Positions 6,319 to 13,361 of a stretch of 21,459 bases of DNA are shown one piece after another (positions within the stretch are counted from its first letter, which is position 1; every line of letters begins with the position of its first letter). This stretch comes from CAMCFD01 sp965661355. GTDB lineage: Bacteria > Pseudomonadota > Alphaproteobacteria > Rickettsiales > UBA1997. The position numbers and the translations under genes were made by a program. Where the stretch lies: NCBI GenBank assembly GCA_965661355.1, contig CBFIDI010000024.1, positions 1 to 21,459 on the forward strand, read 5' to 3'. The notes beneath the pieces are model-generated. The model was given only the letters and a program-made list of their open reading frames with translations, was not told the origin of the DNA and ran no database searches.

Positions 6319-7521
6319 ATGAGTTACAAAAATAAAGATTTACCTGATGATATTAGTTTTGAAACAAAGCTTGTTCGCGGCGGAACTTTAAGATCTGATT
6401 TTGGAGAATCTTCTGAGGCAATTTATATGAATTCTGGGTTTTGCTATAACGAAGCCGAAACAGCTGAAAAAAGATTTAATGGCGAAGAACCCGGATATGT
6501 ATATTCGCGATATATAAATCCTAACCTAAAAATGCTTGAAGATAAGCTTGCATTGATTGAAGGTGGTGAATCGGCCTGTGTTATGGCCTCGGGAATGGCG
6601 GCTGTTTTTTCTTCTATTATGTGTCAAATTAAGTCCTCGGACCATATAATTGCCTCTAGAGTTCTTTTTGGTTCTTGTAATTATATTTTTACAAATATTT
6701 TACCAAATTACGGCATTGAAGTTACGCTTGTTGACGCAACTAAAAAAGAAAGTTTAAAAAATGCTTTTAAAAGTAATACAAAGCTAGTTTTTATAGAATC
6801 TCCGGCTAATCCGACGATAGAAATAATAGATATTGAATTTGTTGCTAATTTATGCAAAGAAAATAAGGCTAAGCTTATTGTTGACAATATCTTCTCATCG
6901 CCATTTTGTCAAAAGCCGCTTGAACTTGGCGCTGATATTGTTGTATATTCATCAACAAAACATATGGACGGGCAAGGTAGGTCTTTAGGAGGCAGTGTTA
7001 TTGGTAATGAAGAGTTTATTAAAGATACATTACTCCCTTTTCATCGTCATACTGGGCCAGCTTTAAGCCCTTTTAATGCTTGGATAGTTTATAAATCTTT
7101 AGAAACTTTTGCACTAAGAATGCGCCAACATTGCGAAAATGCCGTAGAAGTTGCAAAATTCTTAGAATCTCACAATAAAATTGACCGCGTGCTTTACCCG
7201 CATCTTAAATCTCACCCACAATATGAAGTTGCGATAAAGCAAATGAAATTTGGTGGATCTATGATCTCATTTGAAGTTAAAGGCGGTAAAGAAAAATTAT
7301 TTAAATTTATGAATTCGCTTAAGCTTGTTGATATTTCTAATAATTTAGGCGACACAAAAAGCTTAATTACGCACCCATCAACTACTACACATTCTAATAT
7401 GCAAGAAGAAGATAGATTGGAAATTGGCATAAAAGATAATTCATGCAGGTTTTCAGTAGGAATTGAAAGTCATCAAGATATAATTCGCGATTTAAATCAG
7501 GCTTTAGATAACTCTAACTAA
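6319..7521 (+). CDS. metZ: O-succinylhomoserine sulfhydrylase (MetZ-type)
   Basis: A 400-residue PLP enzyme of the Cys/Met metabolism (cystathionine gamma-synthase) fold, making homocysteine directly from an O-acylhomoserine and sulfide. Motifs are ETKLVRGGT near the N-terminus, YVYSRYINPN (60-69), MASGMAAV (89-96), ESPANPT (160-166), VDNIFSSPF (188-196), the Schiff-base lysine in SSTKHMDGQGR (Lys214), and the C-terminal SLITHPSTTTHS and RFSVGIES. Overall pattern and length fit MetZ (direct sulfhydrylation) better than MetB or MetY, though these subfamilies overlap. With MetX/MetW this gives homoserine to homocysteine without cystathionine. ATG at 6319 follows the rlpA TAA immediately, so translation is probably coupled. 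Pairing a methionine gene with a cell-wall enzyme is unusual. Confidence 0.9.
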   Translation: MSYKNKDLPDDISFETKLVRGGTLRSDFGESSEAIYMNSGFCYNEAETAEKRFNGEEPGYVYSRYINPNLKMLEDKLALIEGGESACVMASGMAAVFSSIMCQIKSSDHIIASRVLFGSCNYIFTNILPNYGIEVTLVDATKKESLKNAFKSNTKLVFIESPANPTIEIIDIEFVANLCKENKAKLIVDNIFSSPFCQKPLELGADIVVYSSTKHMDGQGRSLGGSVIGNEEFIKDTLLPFHRHTGPALSPFNAWIVYKSLETFALRMRQHCENAVEVAKFLESHNKIDRVLYPHLKSHPQYEVAIKQMKFGGSMISFEVKGGKEKLFKFMNSLKLVDISNNLGDTKSLITHPSTTTHSNMQEEDRLEIGIKDNSCRFSVGIESHQDIIRDLNQALDNSN

Positions 7522-7528
7522 AGCTCAA

Positions 7529-7560
7529 ATTAGGTATATTATTTAATCTAATATTTTTAT
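7529..7560 (+). terminator. weak terminator candidate after metZ
   Basis: ATTAGGT (7529-7535) pairs with ATCTAAT (7546-7552), with one G-T wobble and a 10-nt loop. It is followed by ATTTTTATATTT. The stem is short but position (8 nt after the stop) and the U-rich tail fit a weak intrinsic terminator. Confidence 0.35.
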
Positions 7561-7631
7561 ATTTAAACTCATTTTCAATTAAAATAACTTTCTAAAAATA
7601 AATTACAGGCAAGAAAATTGCACTTAAAAGG

Positions 7632-7658
7632 TTGAAAGTAATATTTTTTGTCTATAAT
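7632..7658 (+). promoter_or_regulatory. possible yaaA promoter
   Basis: TTGAAA (7632-7637) and a perfect TATAAT (7653-7658), but with a short 15-bp spacer. Transcription would leave a leader of about 155 nt before yaaA. A second, weaker possibility is TTGATT at 7769-7774, close to the gene. The rest of the 297-bp spacer (7522-7818) shows nothing else. Confidence 0.3.
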
Positions 7659-7818
7659 TTAAGGTTAAATAATTAAGGCTAGAAATTATTTTAATAATAT
7701 AACTTGCTATAAAATTACATTCAAAAACCTTAAAATATATTATTTCAGAGTTTTTGAAGATGGTTTTATTGATTAATTTTAATGGTTAAATAATAAATAT
7801 ATTTACTAGGAACAATTT

Positions 7819-8583
7819 ATGAAAATTCTTATTTCTCCAGCTAAATCTTTAAATTATAATCAAGATATTGAACTTAAAAACCATTCTATACCAAAGTTTT
7901 TAAGTGAAAGCAAAGAATTAATTACGCAATTAAAATCATATTCTGAAAATGAAATATCTAGCTTAATGAAAATAAGCGATAATTTAGCTAAGTTAAATCA
8001 TGAAAGATACCAAAATTTTAAAACCCCCTTTACCAAAGCAAATTCTAAGCCGGCACTTTTTGTCTTTAACGGCGATGTATATGATGCAATAGAAGTTCAA
8101 AATTATAACGAAAGACAACTTAACTTTGCCCAAAGTAACTTAAGAATTTTATCTGGGCTTTACGGAATTTTAAAGCCTCTTGATTTAATGCAGCCATATA
8201 GATTGGAAATGTCGACAAAATTAAAAAATTCAAAAGGCGGCAATTTGTATGATTTTTGGCAAGAAAAATTAACTAATCATTTGGAATCAGAGTTAAAAAA
8301 AGATGAATATATCGTAAACTTAGCAAGCGAAGAATATTCTAAGGCGGTCAAACTTAATTCTTCTGGTTTAAATTATATTAATATTAACTTTAAAGAATTT
8401 AAGAGCGGTAAATTTAAAATAATTGGTATTTTTGCCAAAAAAGCTCGCGGCAAAATGGTTGATTATTTAATTAAAAATAACATAGAAAATATCAATGATA
8501 TAAAAATTTTTGATATTGACGGATATTACTTCAATCCTGATTTATCAGATAACAAAACTTTCACTTTTTGTCGTAAATCTTAG
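7819..8583 (+). CDS. yaaA: YaaA family peroxide-stress protein
   Basis: A 254-residue protein with full-length UPF0246/DUF328 motifs: MKILISPAKSLN at the very start, FNGDVYDAI (83-91), LRILSGLYGILKPLD (108-122), QPYRLEM (125-131), LYDFW (143-147), NLASEEYSKAV, and FAKKARGKMVDYLI. In E. coli, YaaA is induced by OxyR and limits DNA and protein damage during peroxide stress by lowering free intracellular iron. The family has a DNA-binding-like fold, and the chemistry is unclear. The start is well supported: ATG at 7819 opens the conserved N-terminus and is preceded by AGGAAC, one of the few visible ribosome-binding sites in the window. It converges on mlaC, and the two stop codons overlap within four bases (8580-8583). 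Confidence 0.95.
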   Translation: MKILISPAKSLNYNQDIELKNHSIPKFLSESKELITQLKSYSENEISSLMKISDNLAKLNHERYQNFKTPFTKANSKPALFVFNGDVYDAIEVQNYNERQLNFAQSNLRILSGLYGILKPLDLMQPYRLEMSTKLKNSKGGNLYDFWQEKLTNHLESELKKDEYIVNLASEEYSKAVKLNSSGLNYININFKEFKSGKFKIIGIFAKKARGKMVDYLIKNNIENINDIKIFDIDGYYFNPDLSDNKTFTFCRKS

Positions 8584-9179
8584 TTTTGTTTTTGCTCTAA
8601 TTTACGCACCTTCTTTGATAGATTTTCGATAAATTTCTCAATTCCCTCTCTTGAAATAGCTGATGAAAATTCATCTCTTTGTGATTCTATTAGGCTAACA
8701 CCCTCGGCAACTATATCTAAAATAAGAAATTTATTATTTTGTTGTCTGACTCTAAAAACAATATTAACTGGGGCGTTAGAATCTGGGCTGTCGAACTCAG
8801 AATTTACCACATAAAAAATATTTCTTTTTTCGGCCGACAAAACATTGAAACTATCATTGCTATATTTTTGTAGAGTTGGACCGTAAGTGTTTATCATAAA
8901 TCTACGATATAAATCTTTAAATTTATCTTGTTGCAATTTTGATAATTGACGATAATTTCTGCCTAAAACAAACCTAGAGATCCAGTTTGAATCAACAGAA
9001 ATATCAACTTTATTTATAATTTGTTTTTTCTTTTTATCTTCTGATATTTTTTTATCTGACGCTATTGTTAAGATTTCAGATGTTAAATCTTTAATAAATT
9101 GCTGAGCTTTTTTTGAGTCGTTTGCAAAACCGTTAAAAGAAAATAAAGAGATAATTAGAGTAAATATAATTTTTTTCAT
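8580..9179 (-). CDS. mlaC: periplasmic phospholipid carrier MlaC
   Basis: A 199-residue protein with a signal peptide (1-19, cleavage likely after GFA) and the MlaC/Ttg2D fold. Recognisable are QFIKDLTSEILTI, WISRFVLGRNYRQLSKLQQ (about 65-83), FKDLYRRFMINTYGPTLQKY (about 87-106), VNIVFRVRQQNNKFLILDIV and the AEGVSLIESQRDEFSSAI segment typical of the C-terminal half. MlaC ferries phospholipid between the outer-membrane MlaA complex and the inner-membrane MlaFEDB ABC transporter. It is the last gene of a minus-strand operon. Its ATG overlaps the mlaA stop by one base (TAATG). The transporter genes mlaF, mlaE, mlaD and mlaB are not in the window. Its 3' end overlaps that of yaaA by four bases. 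Confidence 0.92.
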   Translation of the reverse strand: MKKIIFTLIISLFSFNGFANDSKKAQQFIKDLTSEILTIASDKKISEDKKKKQIINKVDISVDSNWISRFVLGRNYRQLSKLQQDKFKDLYRRFMINTYGPTLQKYSNDSFNVLSAEKRNIFYVVNSEFDSPDSNAPVNIVFRVRQQNNKFLILDIVAEGVSLIESQRDEFSSAISREGIEKFIENLSKKVRKLEQKQN

Positions 9180-9940
9180 TATTTTTTAATTTGAGATTTT
9201 CTGTTTTGATAATAAAAACTTCTGATTTTTGCATAAAAATCAAAAGAATTTTTTCTGGCATCAGATATAATTACAAGAAGTTGCCTTCTTGATTCTATGA
9301 CCGACAGTGAATTCGTTATTACTCTGTATTTATCGTGAATAAATCCATCTTCCGAACCTCCAATTTCAAGTCGGTTAAAGCTTAAGGGGTCAATTGTGGC
9401 GTCTACAATTCTGCCGCTAAAATCTCTTAAGTTTGAAGGGCCCAAAAATGGCAAAATTAAATATGGACCAGGGCTTAGGTTGTAAAAAGCTAATGTTTGA
9501 CCAAAATCTTCTTGGCTGTAAACTATGTTTTTCTCTGCGGCAATGTCAAATATTCCAAAAATACCAATTGTTGAGTTAATTATGAAACTAGACAAGTTGG
9601 CTAGACCGTTATTAAACTTACCTTGAGAAAATGAATTAACAATTGATAAAGGCGCCATAGTATTTCTAGTAATATTTCTAACTGATTTAATAATGAAATT
9701 TGGCGTATATTCATCATATTTTCTAATTGATGGCTCGAATATGTTTCTGTCAAAAAAATCGTTGAACAAAAATATTTTTCTGTTTATCGGCTCTAGCGGG
9801 TCGTAGATTTTATTTTCTTTTGGTTTTGAAAATATTGATTCAAAAGATGAAAAATCATCAACATTATCTTGAGCAAAACATAATTTAGAAGTTAGTAAGA
9901 AAAAAACTAATAATGGATATTTTATAAACTTTAACTTCAC
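9179..9940 (-). CDS. mlaA: MlaA (VacJ) outer-membrane lipid-asymmetry protein, atypical signal
   Basis: A 253-residue protein with the MlaA signature YDPLEPINRKIFLFN (46-60), INSTIGIFGIFDIA (121-134), EDFGQTLA (144-151), PGPYLILPFLGPSNLRD (157-173) and VDATIDPLSF (179-188). MlaA removes mislocalised phospholipid from the outer leaflet of the outer membrane and hands it to MlaC. The N-terminus is a hydrophobic signal ending SKLCFAQD. The only Cys (21) is in a SKLC context, which is a poor lipobox, so cleavage after CFA by signal peptidase I looks likelier than lipidation. The start is GTG at 9938-9940, touching the TAG of the upstream TPR gene. It overlaps mlaC by one base. The pair order mlaA-mlaC is common in alphaproteobacteria. 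Identity is sure; lack of a lipid anchor is inferred. Confidence 0.93.
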   Translation of the reverse strand: MKLKFIKYPLLVFFLLTSKLCFAQDNVDDFSSFESIFSKPKENKIYDPLEPINRKIFLFNDFFDRNIFEPSIRKYDEYTPNFIIKSVRNITRNTMAPLSIVNSFSQGKFNNGLANLSSFIINSTIGIFGIFDIAAEKNIVYSQEDFGQTLAFYNLSPGPYLILPFLGPSNLRDFSGRIVDATIDPLSFNRLEIGGSEDGFIHDKYRVITNSLSVIESRRQLLVIISDARKNSFDFYAKIRSFYYQNRKSQIKK

Positions 9941-10363
9941 CTATCGCCTATTCTCAATTTTTAACAATAGATCTTGTGATGGCAAGTGATCTGGTTGATT
10001 TTCGAGGTTTTTTCTAAGAATTTTCTGTGCTTGAGAATATTTTTTCTTTAAAATATAACAATATGCTAAATAATATTTTGGCTCTGGCTTGTCCGACCAA
10101 ACAATGCTGGTAAATTTAAAACGAAATATAGCTTCTGAAATATCGCCATTTTCAATTTTTTTTAAACCCAGATTCATGTTAGTTTCAAATAAATTTTTTG
10201 ATTTTTGCTTCATTATTTTAAGTTCGCGACAAAAATCCTGAAATTCTAAGCTTAACAAATTGACTATTTTTGAGGAGGAGTTTTTTACAGAGTTAACAAA
10301 TTTCTGCTCTTTATCTTCTTTTTTCTTTTTTTTGACGAATAGTTTTTTAAATGTTTTTAGCAT
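9941..10363 (-). CDS. small cytoplasmic TPR protein, function unknown
   Basis: A 140-residue protein with a Lys-rich N-terminus (KKKKKEDKE near 12-19), no signal peptide and two likely tetratricopeptide repeats: about 61-94 (LGLKKIENGDISEAIFRFKF) and 95-128 (YYLAYCYILKKKYSQAQKIL). TPRs are protein-binding helical hairpins; nothing here shows the partner. It sits between the BioC-like methyltransferase, whose end it overlaps by 7 bp (10357-10363), and mlaA, which starts right at its stop. The operon position might mean a link to MlaA or to the methyltransferase, but it could equally be a passenger. It is a real gene by its tight coupling on both sides; I do not recognise a named family. Confidence 0.75.
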   Translation of the reverse strand: MLKTFKKLFVKKKKKEDKEQKFVNSVKNSSSKIVNLLSLEFQDFCRELKIMKQKSKNLFETNMNLGLKKIENGDISEAIFRFKFTSIVWSDKPEPKYYLAYCYILKKKYSQAQKILRKNLENQPDHLPSQDLLLKIENRR

Positions 10364-11097
10364 TTCTTAAATTTCATATAATTTACATTCCAACTTGCTA
10401 TATTATTATACTTTTCTTGAAAAATGTCATTAAATTTTTTTACTTTTTTACGATTTATCACATTATTTGATTTATCATTATAATTTGCACCAATTAACTT
10501 CATTTTTTTTATTGCATCAATTGCATTTTCGTATTTTACAGATATTTTTTGTGATTTGGAATTTTCCAGCTTTAAATTAAATTTTTTACTTTTGTTTTGA
10601 AACTTTATATCGTCAAAAAAATTGATAATATAAAAATTAGATTCCGATTCTTTATTTGCATCTTTTAATTCTTTCAAGGTTCCGGTGACGGGCGCGCAAA
10701 TAATTAAATAAGAATTATTTTTTAATATTCGGTTAATTTCAGATAATATTTTTTCGTAATTAAAACTCCATTGTAAAGCAAAGCTTGATAAAATTAAGTC
10801 AAACGAATTATCTTTTACCGGAACTTCTTCAAAACTAGCATTAATCTTATTTTTACATCTAGAAAGATCTAGCATTTTCTGCGATATATCAAGTTCAAAA
10901 TAATCGACCTTTAAATTTTGACAATTATCATATAAATTTCCAGTGCCAGATCCTAAATCTAATATATTTTTTGCATTATCTAATTCTTTAAATGCAAATT
11001 TGCAGAGTTTTTTAGCGCAATCTTTTTGAATTTGGGCGTATTTAGCATAATTTTTCGAGCCTTTAGAGAAATTGTCGCTAATTAACTTGCTGTCCAT
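10357..11097 (-). CDS. BioC-like class I SAM-dependent methyltransferase
   Basis: A 246-residue Rossmann-fold methyltransferase. The N-terminus DNFSKGSKNYAKYAQIQKDC (8-27) matches the Phe...Ala..Tyr...Ala.-Gln start of BioC. Motif I is ILDLGSGTGN (45-54), an acidic strand ends at YFELD (66-70), and SSFALQW (104-110) is the BioC-type motif IV. The C-terminal ASWNVNYMKF also fits. BioC methylates malonyl-ACP to open pimelate synthesis for biotin. No other biotin gene is in the window, so the substrate is unproven and I give no symbol. The ORF extends 10 codons upstream (to 11127), overlapping ispG by 26 bp, but the family start agrees with ATG at 11095-11097, which leaves a 4-bp gap after the ispG stop. 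The reading is rich in Lys/Asn, as expected for AT-rich DNA. Confidence 0.8.
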   Translation of the reverse strand: MDSKLISDNFSKGSKNYAKYAQIQKDCAKKLCKFAFKELDNAKNILDLGSGTGNLYDNCQNLKVDYFELDISQKMLDLSRCKNKINASFEEVPVKDNSFDLILSSFALQWSFNYEKILSEINRILKNNSYLIICAPVTGTLKELKDANKESESNFYIINFFDDIKFQNKSKKFNLKLENSKSQKISVKYENAIDAIKKMKLIGANYNDKSNNVINRKKVKKFNDIFQEKYNNIASWNVNYMKFKKC

Positions 11098-11101
11098 AAG
11101 G

Positions 11102-12205
11102 TTAAGATTTTTTTGCCTCTTCCTCAATCAATGACACGATATGGTCAACAAGTTCTTCGCTTTTTATTTTGTGATTGGGTTTGCCATTCATATAAACATT
11201 ATGCCTACCAGCGCCGCCGCCAGTAATTCCTATTTGTGTGTGAGCAGCTTCGCCAAGGCCGTTTACAACGCAACCTAAAATTGAAACCGTAATTGGTTTT
11301 TTGATATGTGCAACTCTTTTTTCAACTTCTTCAACAGTTTTAATAACGTTAAATGCTTGTCGAGCGCAAGAAGGGCAAGAAACTAAACTTACGCCATAAT
11401 TTCTAAGACCAAGTGATTTTAAAATTTGATAGGCTATTTTCACTTCCTCAACCGGGTCGGCCGAAAGAGAAACCCTTATTGTGTCGCCAATTCCTTCGTA
11501 AAGAAGCATACCAAGGCCAATTGATGATTTTACTGCCCCGCTAAGATAGCTTCCAGCTTCGGTAATTCCAATATGAAGCGGATAATCACAAATTGCTGCT
11601 AATTGCCTGTATGAAGCGGTTGCCAAGAATATGTCTGAAGCTTTAACGCTAATTTTGAAGTTAAAAAAGTCGTTATCTTCCAAAATTTTCATATGTCTTT
11701 GCGCCGATTCAACCAATGCCTCGGGGGTAGGGGTTTTATATTTTTCGAGCAAGTCTTGCTCAAGCGATCCAGCATTAACGCCAATTCTTATTGAGCAGCC
11801 ATAATCTTTGGCCGCCTTTATTACTTCTTTTACTTTTTCGTCGCTGCCAATATTTCCGGGGTTAATTCTTAAGCATTTAGCTCCTGATTTCGCCGATTCT
11901 ATCGCCCTTCTATAATGAAAATGTATATCTGCAACAATTGGAACATTGCAATATGGAATAATTTTTGCCAAGCTTTCAGCGGATTCTTTATCGGGCACTG
12001 AAATTCTCATTATTTCGGCCCCAGCTTCGGCGCAGCGATTAACCTGATCTATGGTTGCTTTAACATCTGTCGTAGAAGTGTTGGTCATTGATTGAACGGC
12101 AATTGGATTATTTGCGCCAATTCTCACATCGCCCACAGTTATTTCGCGCGATTTTCTTTTATTTATTATTCTATATGGCCTAACTTCACTTATTAAATCA
12201 CTCAT
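11102..12205 (-). CDS. ispG: 4-hydroxy-3-methylbut-2-en-1-yl diphosphate synthase
   Basis: A 367-residue IspG (GcpE), the penultimate enzyme of the MEP isoprenoid pathway, reducing MEcPP to HMBPP with a [4Fe-4S] cluster. The TIM-barrel half shows the substrate motifs PIAVQSMTNTSTTD (34-47), VADIHFHYR (91-99), CLRINPGNIG (111-120), GVNAGSLEQD (142-151) and GITEAG (213-218). The cluster ligands are all present in the C-terminal half: CPSCAR (Cys277, Cys280), LGCVVNGLGEA (Cys312 and Glu319). Length fits the two-domain bacterial form. ATG at 12203-12205 overlaps the tyrC stop by one base (TAATG), so translation is coupled. It is noticeably less AT-rich in codon use than its neighbours, as expected of a conserved protein. 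Identification is certain. Confidence 0.97.
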   Translation of the reverse strand: MSDLISEVRPYRIINKRKSREITVGDVRIGANNPIAVQSMTNTSTTDVKATIDQVNRCAEAGAEIMRISVPDKESAESLAKIIPYCNVPIVADIHFHYRRAIESAKSGAKCLRINPGNIGSDEKVKEVIKAAKDYGCSIRIGVNAGSLEQDLLEKYKTPTPEALVESAQRHMKILEDNDFFNFKISVKASDIFLATASYRQLAAICDYPLHIGITEAGSYLSGAVKSSIGLGMLLYEGIGDTIRVSLSADPVEEVKIAYQILKSLGLRNYGVSLVSCPSCARQAFNVIKTVEEVEKRVAHIKKPITVSILGCVVNGLGEAAHTQIGITGGGAGRHNVYMNGKPNHKIKSEELVDHIVSLIEEEAKKS

Positions 12206-13275
12206 TATAATGAAATATTGTCGATAAATTTTAAAATATATTTTTTGCTTTTTTGCAATTTTTCAGCCAAAAAACTTTTGTCTAATAATACCAAATTCAT
12301 TATTATTGTAAAGTCTTTAAAGCCAGAAGAGCAATATTCTTGATATTTTTCATGATCTAGAATTTGTAAATAAGACGCTACGATTAAAAATCTGAATAAA
12401 ATTTTTGCAATTTCTTCGTCATTTTTTTGATCTAAAAATATATGTTGTAAATCTTTTTTATTAATATTTTTGTCGCAATTAAAATTTAAATCTGAAATTC
12501 GCGTCAATGCCTTACTTTCTTGGCCCTGGTTAATATCTTCAGCCAAAATCATTAAATTTTCGAAAAACTCAATATAATATTTCTCTATATTGCTGGCGTT
12601 CATATCAAAAATATCTTGCCAAATTTTGGCATTAGAAGAATTAAGCCTGAAAGATTTTGTTAATAACTCACTGTTTTTTGCTTCAATAATCATGTCGCTT
12701 GTTAAAAATGACAAAAATTGCGGCAAATGAGAGGTTAGGGCGAATATTTCATCATGAATCTTACTATTTAAAATTTCTGGTTTAAGGCCAATGTCAAGAG
12801 CTAAATCTTCAATGGCCTTAATATTACTGTCTTTATTTTCATCTTTTTTACATATTATAAATTTTTTGCCCTTAAAAAGATTTTCGTCTGAATTCTTATA
12901 TGAAGAAACTTCTTTCCCGGCAATTGGGTGGCAAGCAATGAAGTTTTGTAATATTTTTTGATTATTCATCCTTAAATTAAGGTTTTTAACCGAACCTATA
13001 TCAATAATAATCGGTTTTTCGACATTGAATTCACTGAGTTTGTCAAATATATTTTGATATTCTTTGAGTGGCGCTGCAATTATTATGAGGTCAAAATCGT
13101 TAATTTTTTCGGTAATTTCTATTTCATTTTCAATAATATTTTCTTCTTTAGCTTGCTTTAGAGAATTTTCACATTTGTCATGGCTGAATATCTTAATATT
13201 AGAATGTTGATTTTTCAGTGCTTTGGCTAATGATCCACCAATTAATCCTAGGCCTATAATTAAAATTGTTTGCAT
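12205..13275 (-). CDS. tyrC: prephenate/arogenate dehydrogenase TyrC-type
   Basis: A 356-residue NAD(P)-dependent dehydrogenase of the tyrosine branch. The Rossmann motif GLGLIGGSLA (8-17), DIGSVK (92-97), CHPIAGKE (115-122) and TSHLPQF (181-187) are all present. The usual dimer-domain 'GFRDFTRIA.SDP.MWRDI' segment appears only in eroded form, as KSFRLNSSNAKIWQDIFDMN (207-226). About 75 extra residues follow (about 280-356) and carry YQEYCSSGFKDFT (311-323), which looks like a good copy of that same motif. The tail may be an added domain or a partial duplication. The gene is first of the minus-strand run to mlaC; its ATG (13273-13275) faces a divergent promoter. The hisC-type aminotransferase and chorismate mutase that often adjoin it are not next to it here. 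Confidence 0.88.
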   Translation of the reverse strand: MQTILIIGLGLIGGSLAKALKNQHSNIKIFSHDKCENSLKQAKEENIIENEIEITEKINDFDLIIIAAPLKEYQNIFDKLSEFNVEKPIIIDIGSVKNLNLRMNNQKILQNFIACHPIAGKEVSSYKNSDENLFKGKKFIICKKDENKDSNIKAIEDLALDIGLKPEILNSKIHDEIFALTSHLPQFLSFLTSDMIIEAKNSELLTKSFRLNSSNAKIWQDIFDMNASNIEKYYIEFFENLMILAEDINQGQESKALTRISDLNFNCDKNINKKDLQHIFLDQKNDEEIAKILFRFLIVASYLQILDHEKYQEYCSSGFKDFTIIMNLVLLDKSFLAEKLQKSKKYILKFIDNISL

Positions 13276-13288
13276 TTTAATTTTTTAT

Positions 13289-13317
13289 TTGAAAAAATGT
13301 TAATAATGTGTTATAAT
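13289..13317 (+). promoter_or_regulatory. strong extended -10 promoter
   Basis: TTGAAA (13289-13294), a 17-bp spacer, and a perfect TATAAT (13312-13317) preceded by TG one base upstream (13309-13310), an extended -10. This is the best sigma70-type promoter in the window. It starts transcription at about 13324, about 38 nt before the small lipoprotein gene, in the spacer divergent from tyrC. Confidence 0.7.
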
Positions 13318-13325
13318 GAATTTAA

Positions 13326-13339
13326 GTTAAAATTTTAAC
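13326..13339. promoter_or_regulatory. 14-bp perfect palindrome at the transcription start
   Basis: GTTAAAATTTTAAC is a perfect dyad just past the predicted +1 of the strong promoter and within the tyrC upstream region. Such a site could be an operator controlling either direction. It is short and A/T-only except for its ends, so chance is a real possibility. Confidence 0.3.
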
Positions 13340-13361
13340 AATTTAATAACGAATTGTAAAC

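Noticed and set aside
8572..8606. CGTAAA/TTTACG dyad across the yaaA-mlaC junction
   Set aside because: Bulged stem inside coding ends with no U-tract on either strand.
11098..11127. Upstream ATG of the BioC-like gene, overlapping ispG
   Set aside because: The family N-terminus begins at the second Met (11097), which also gives a normal 4-bp gap.
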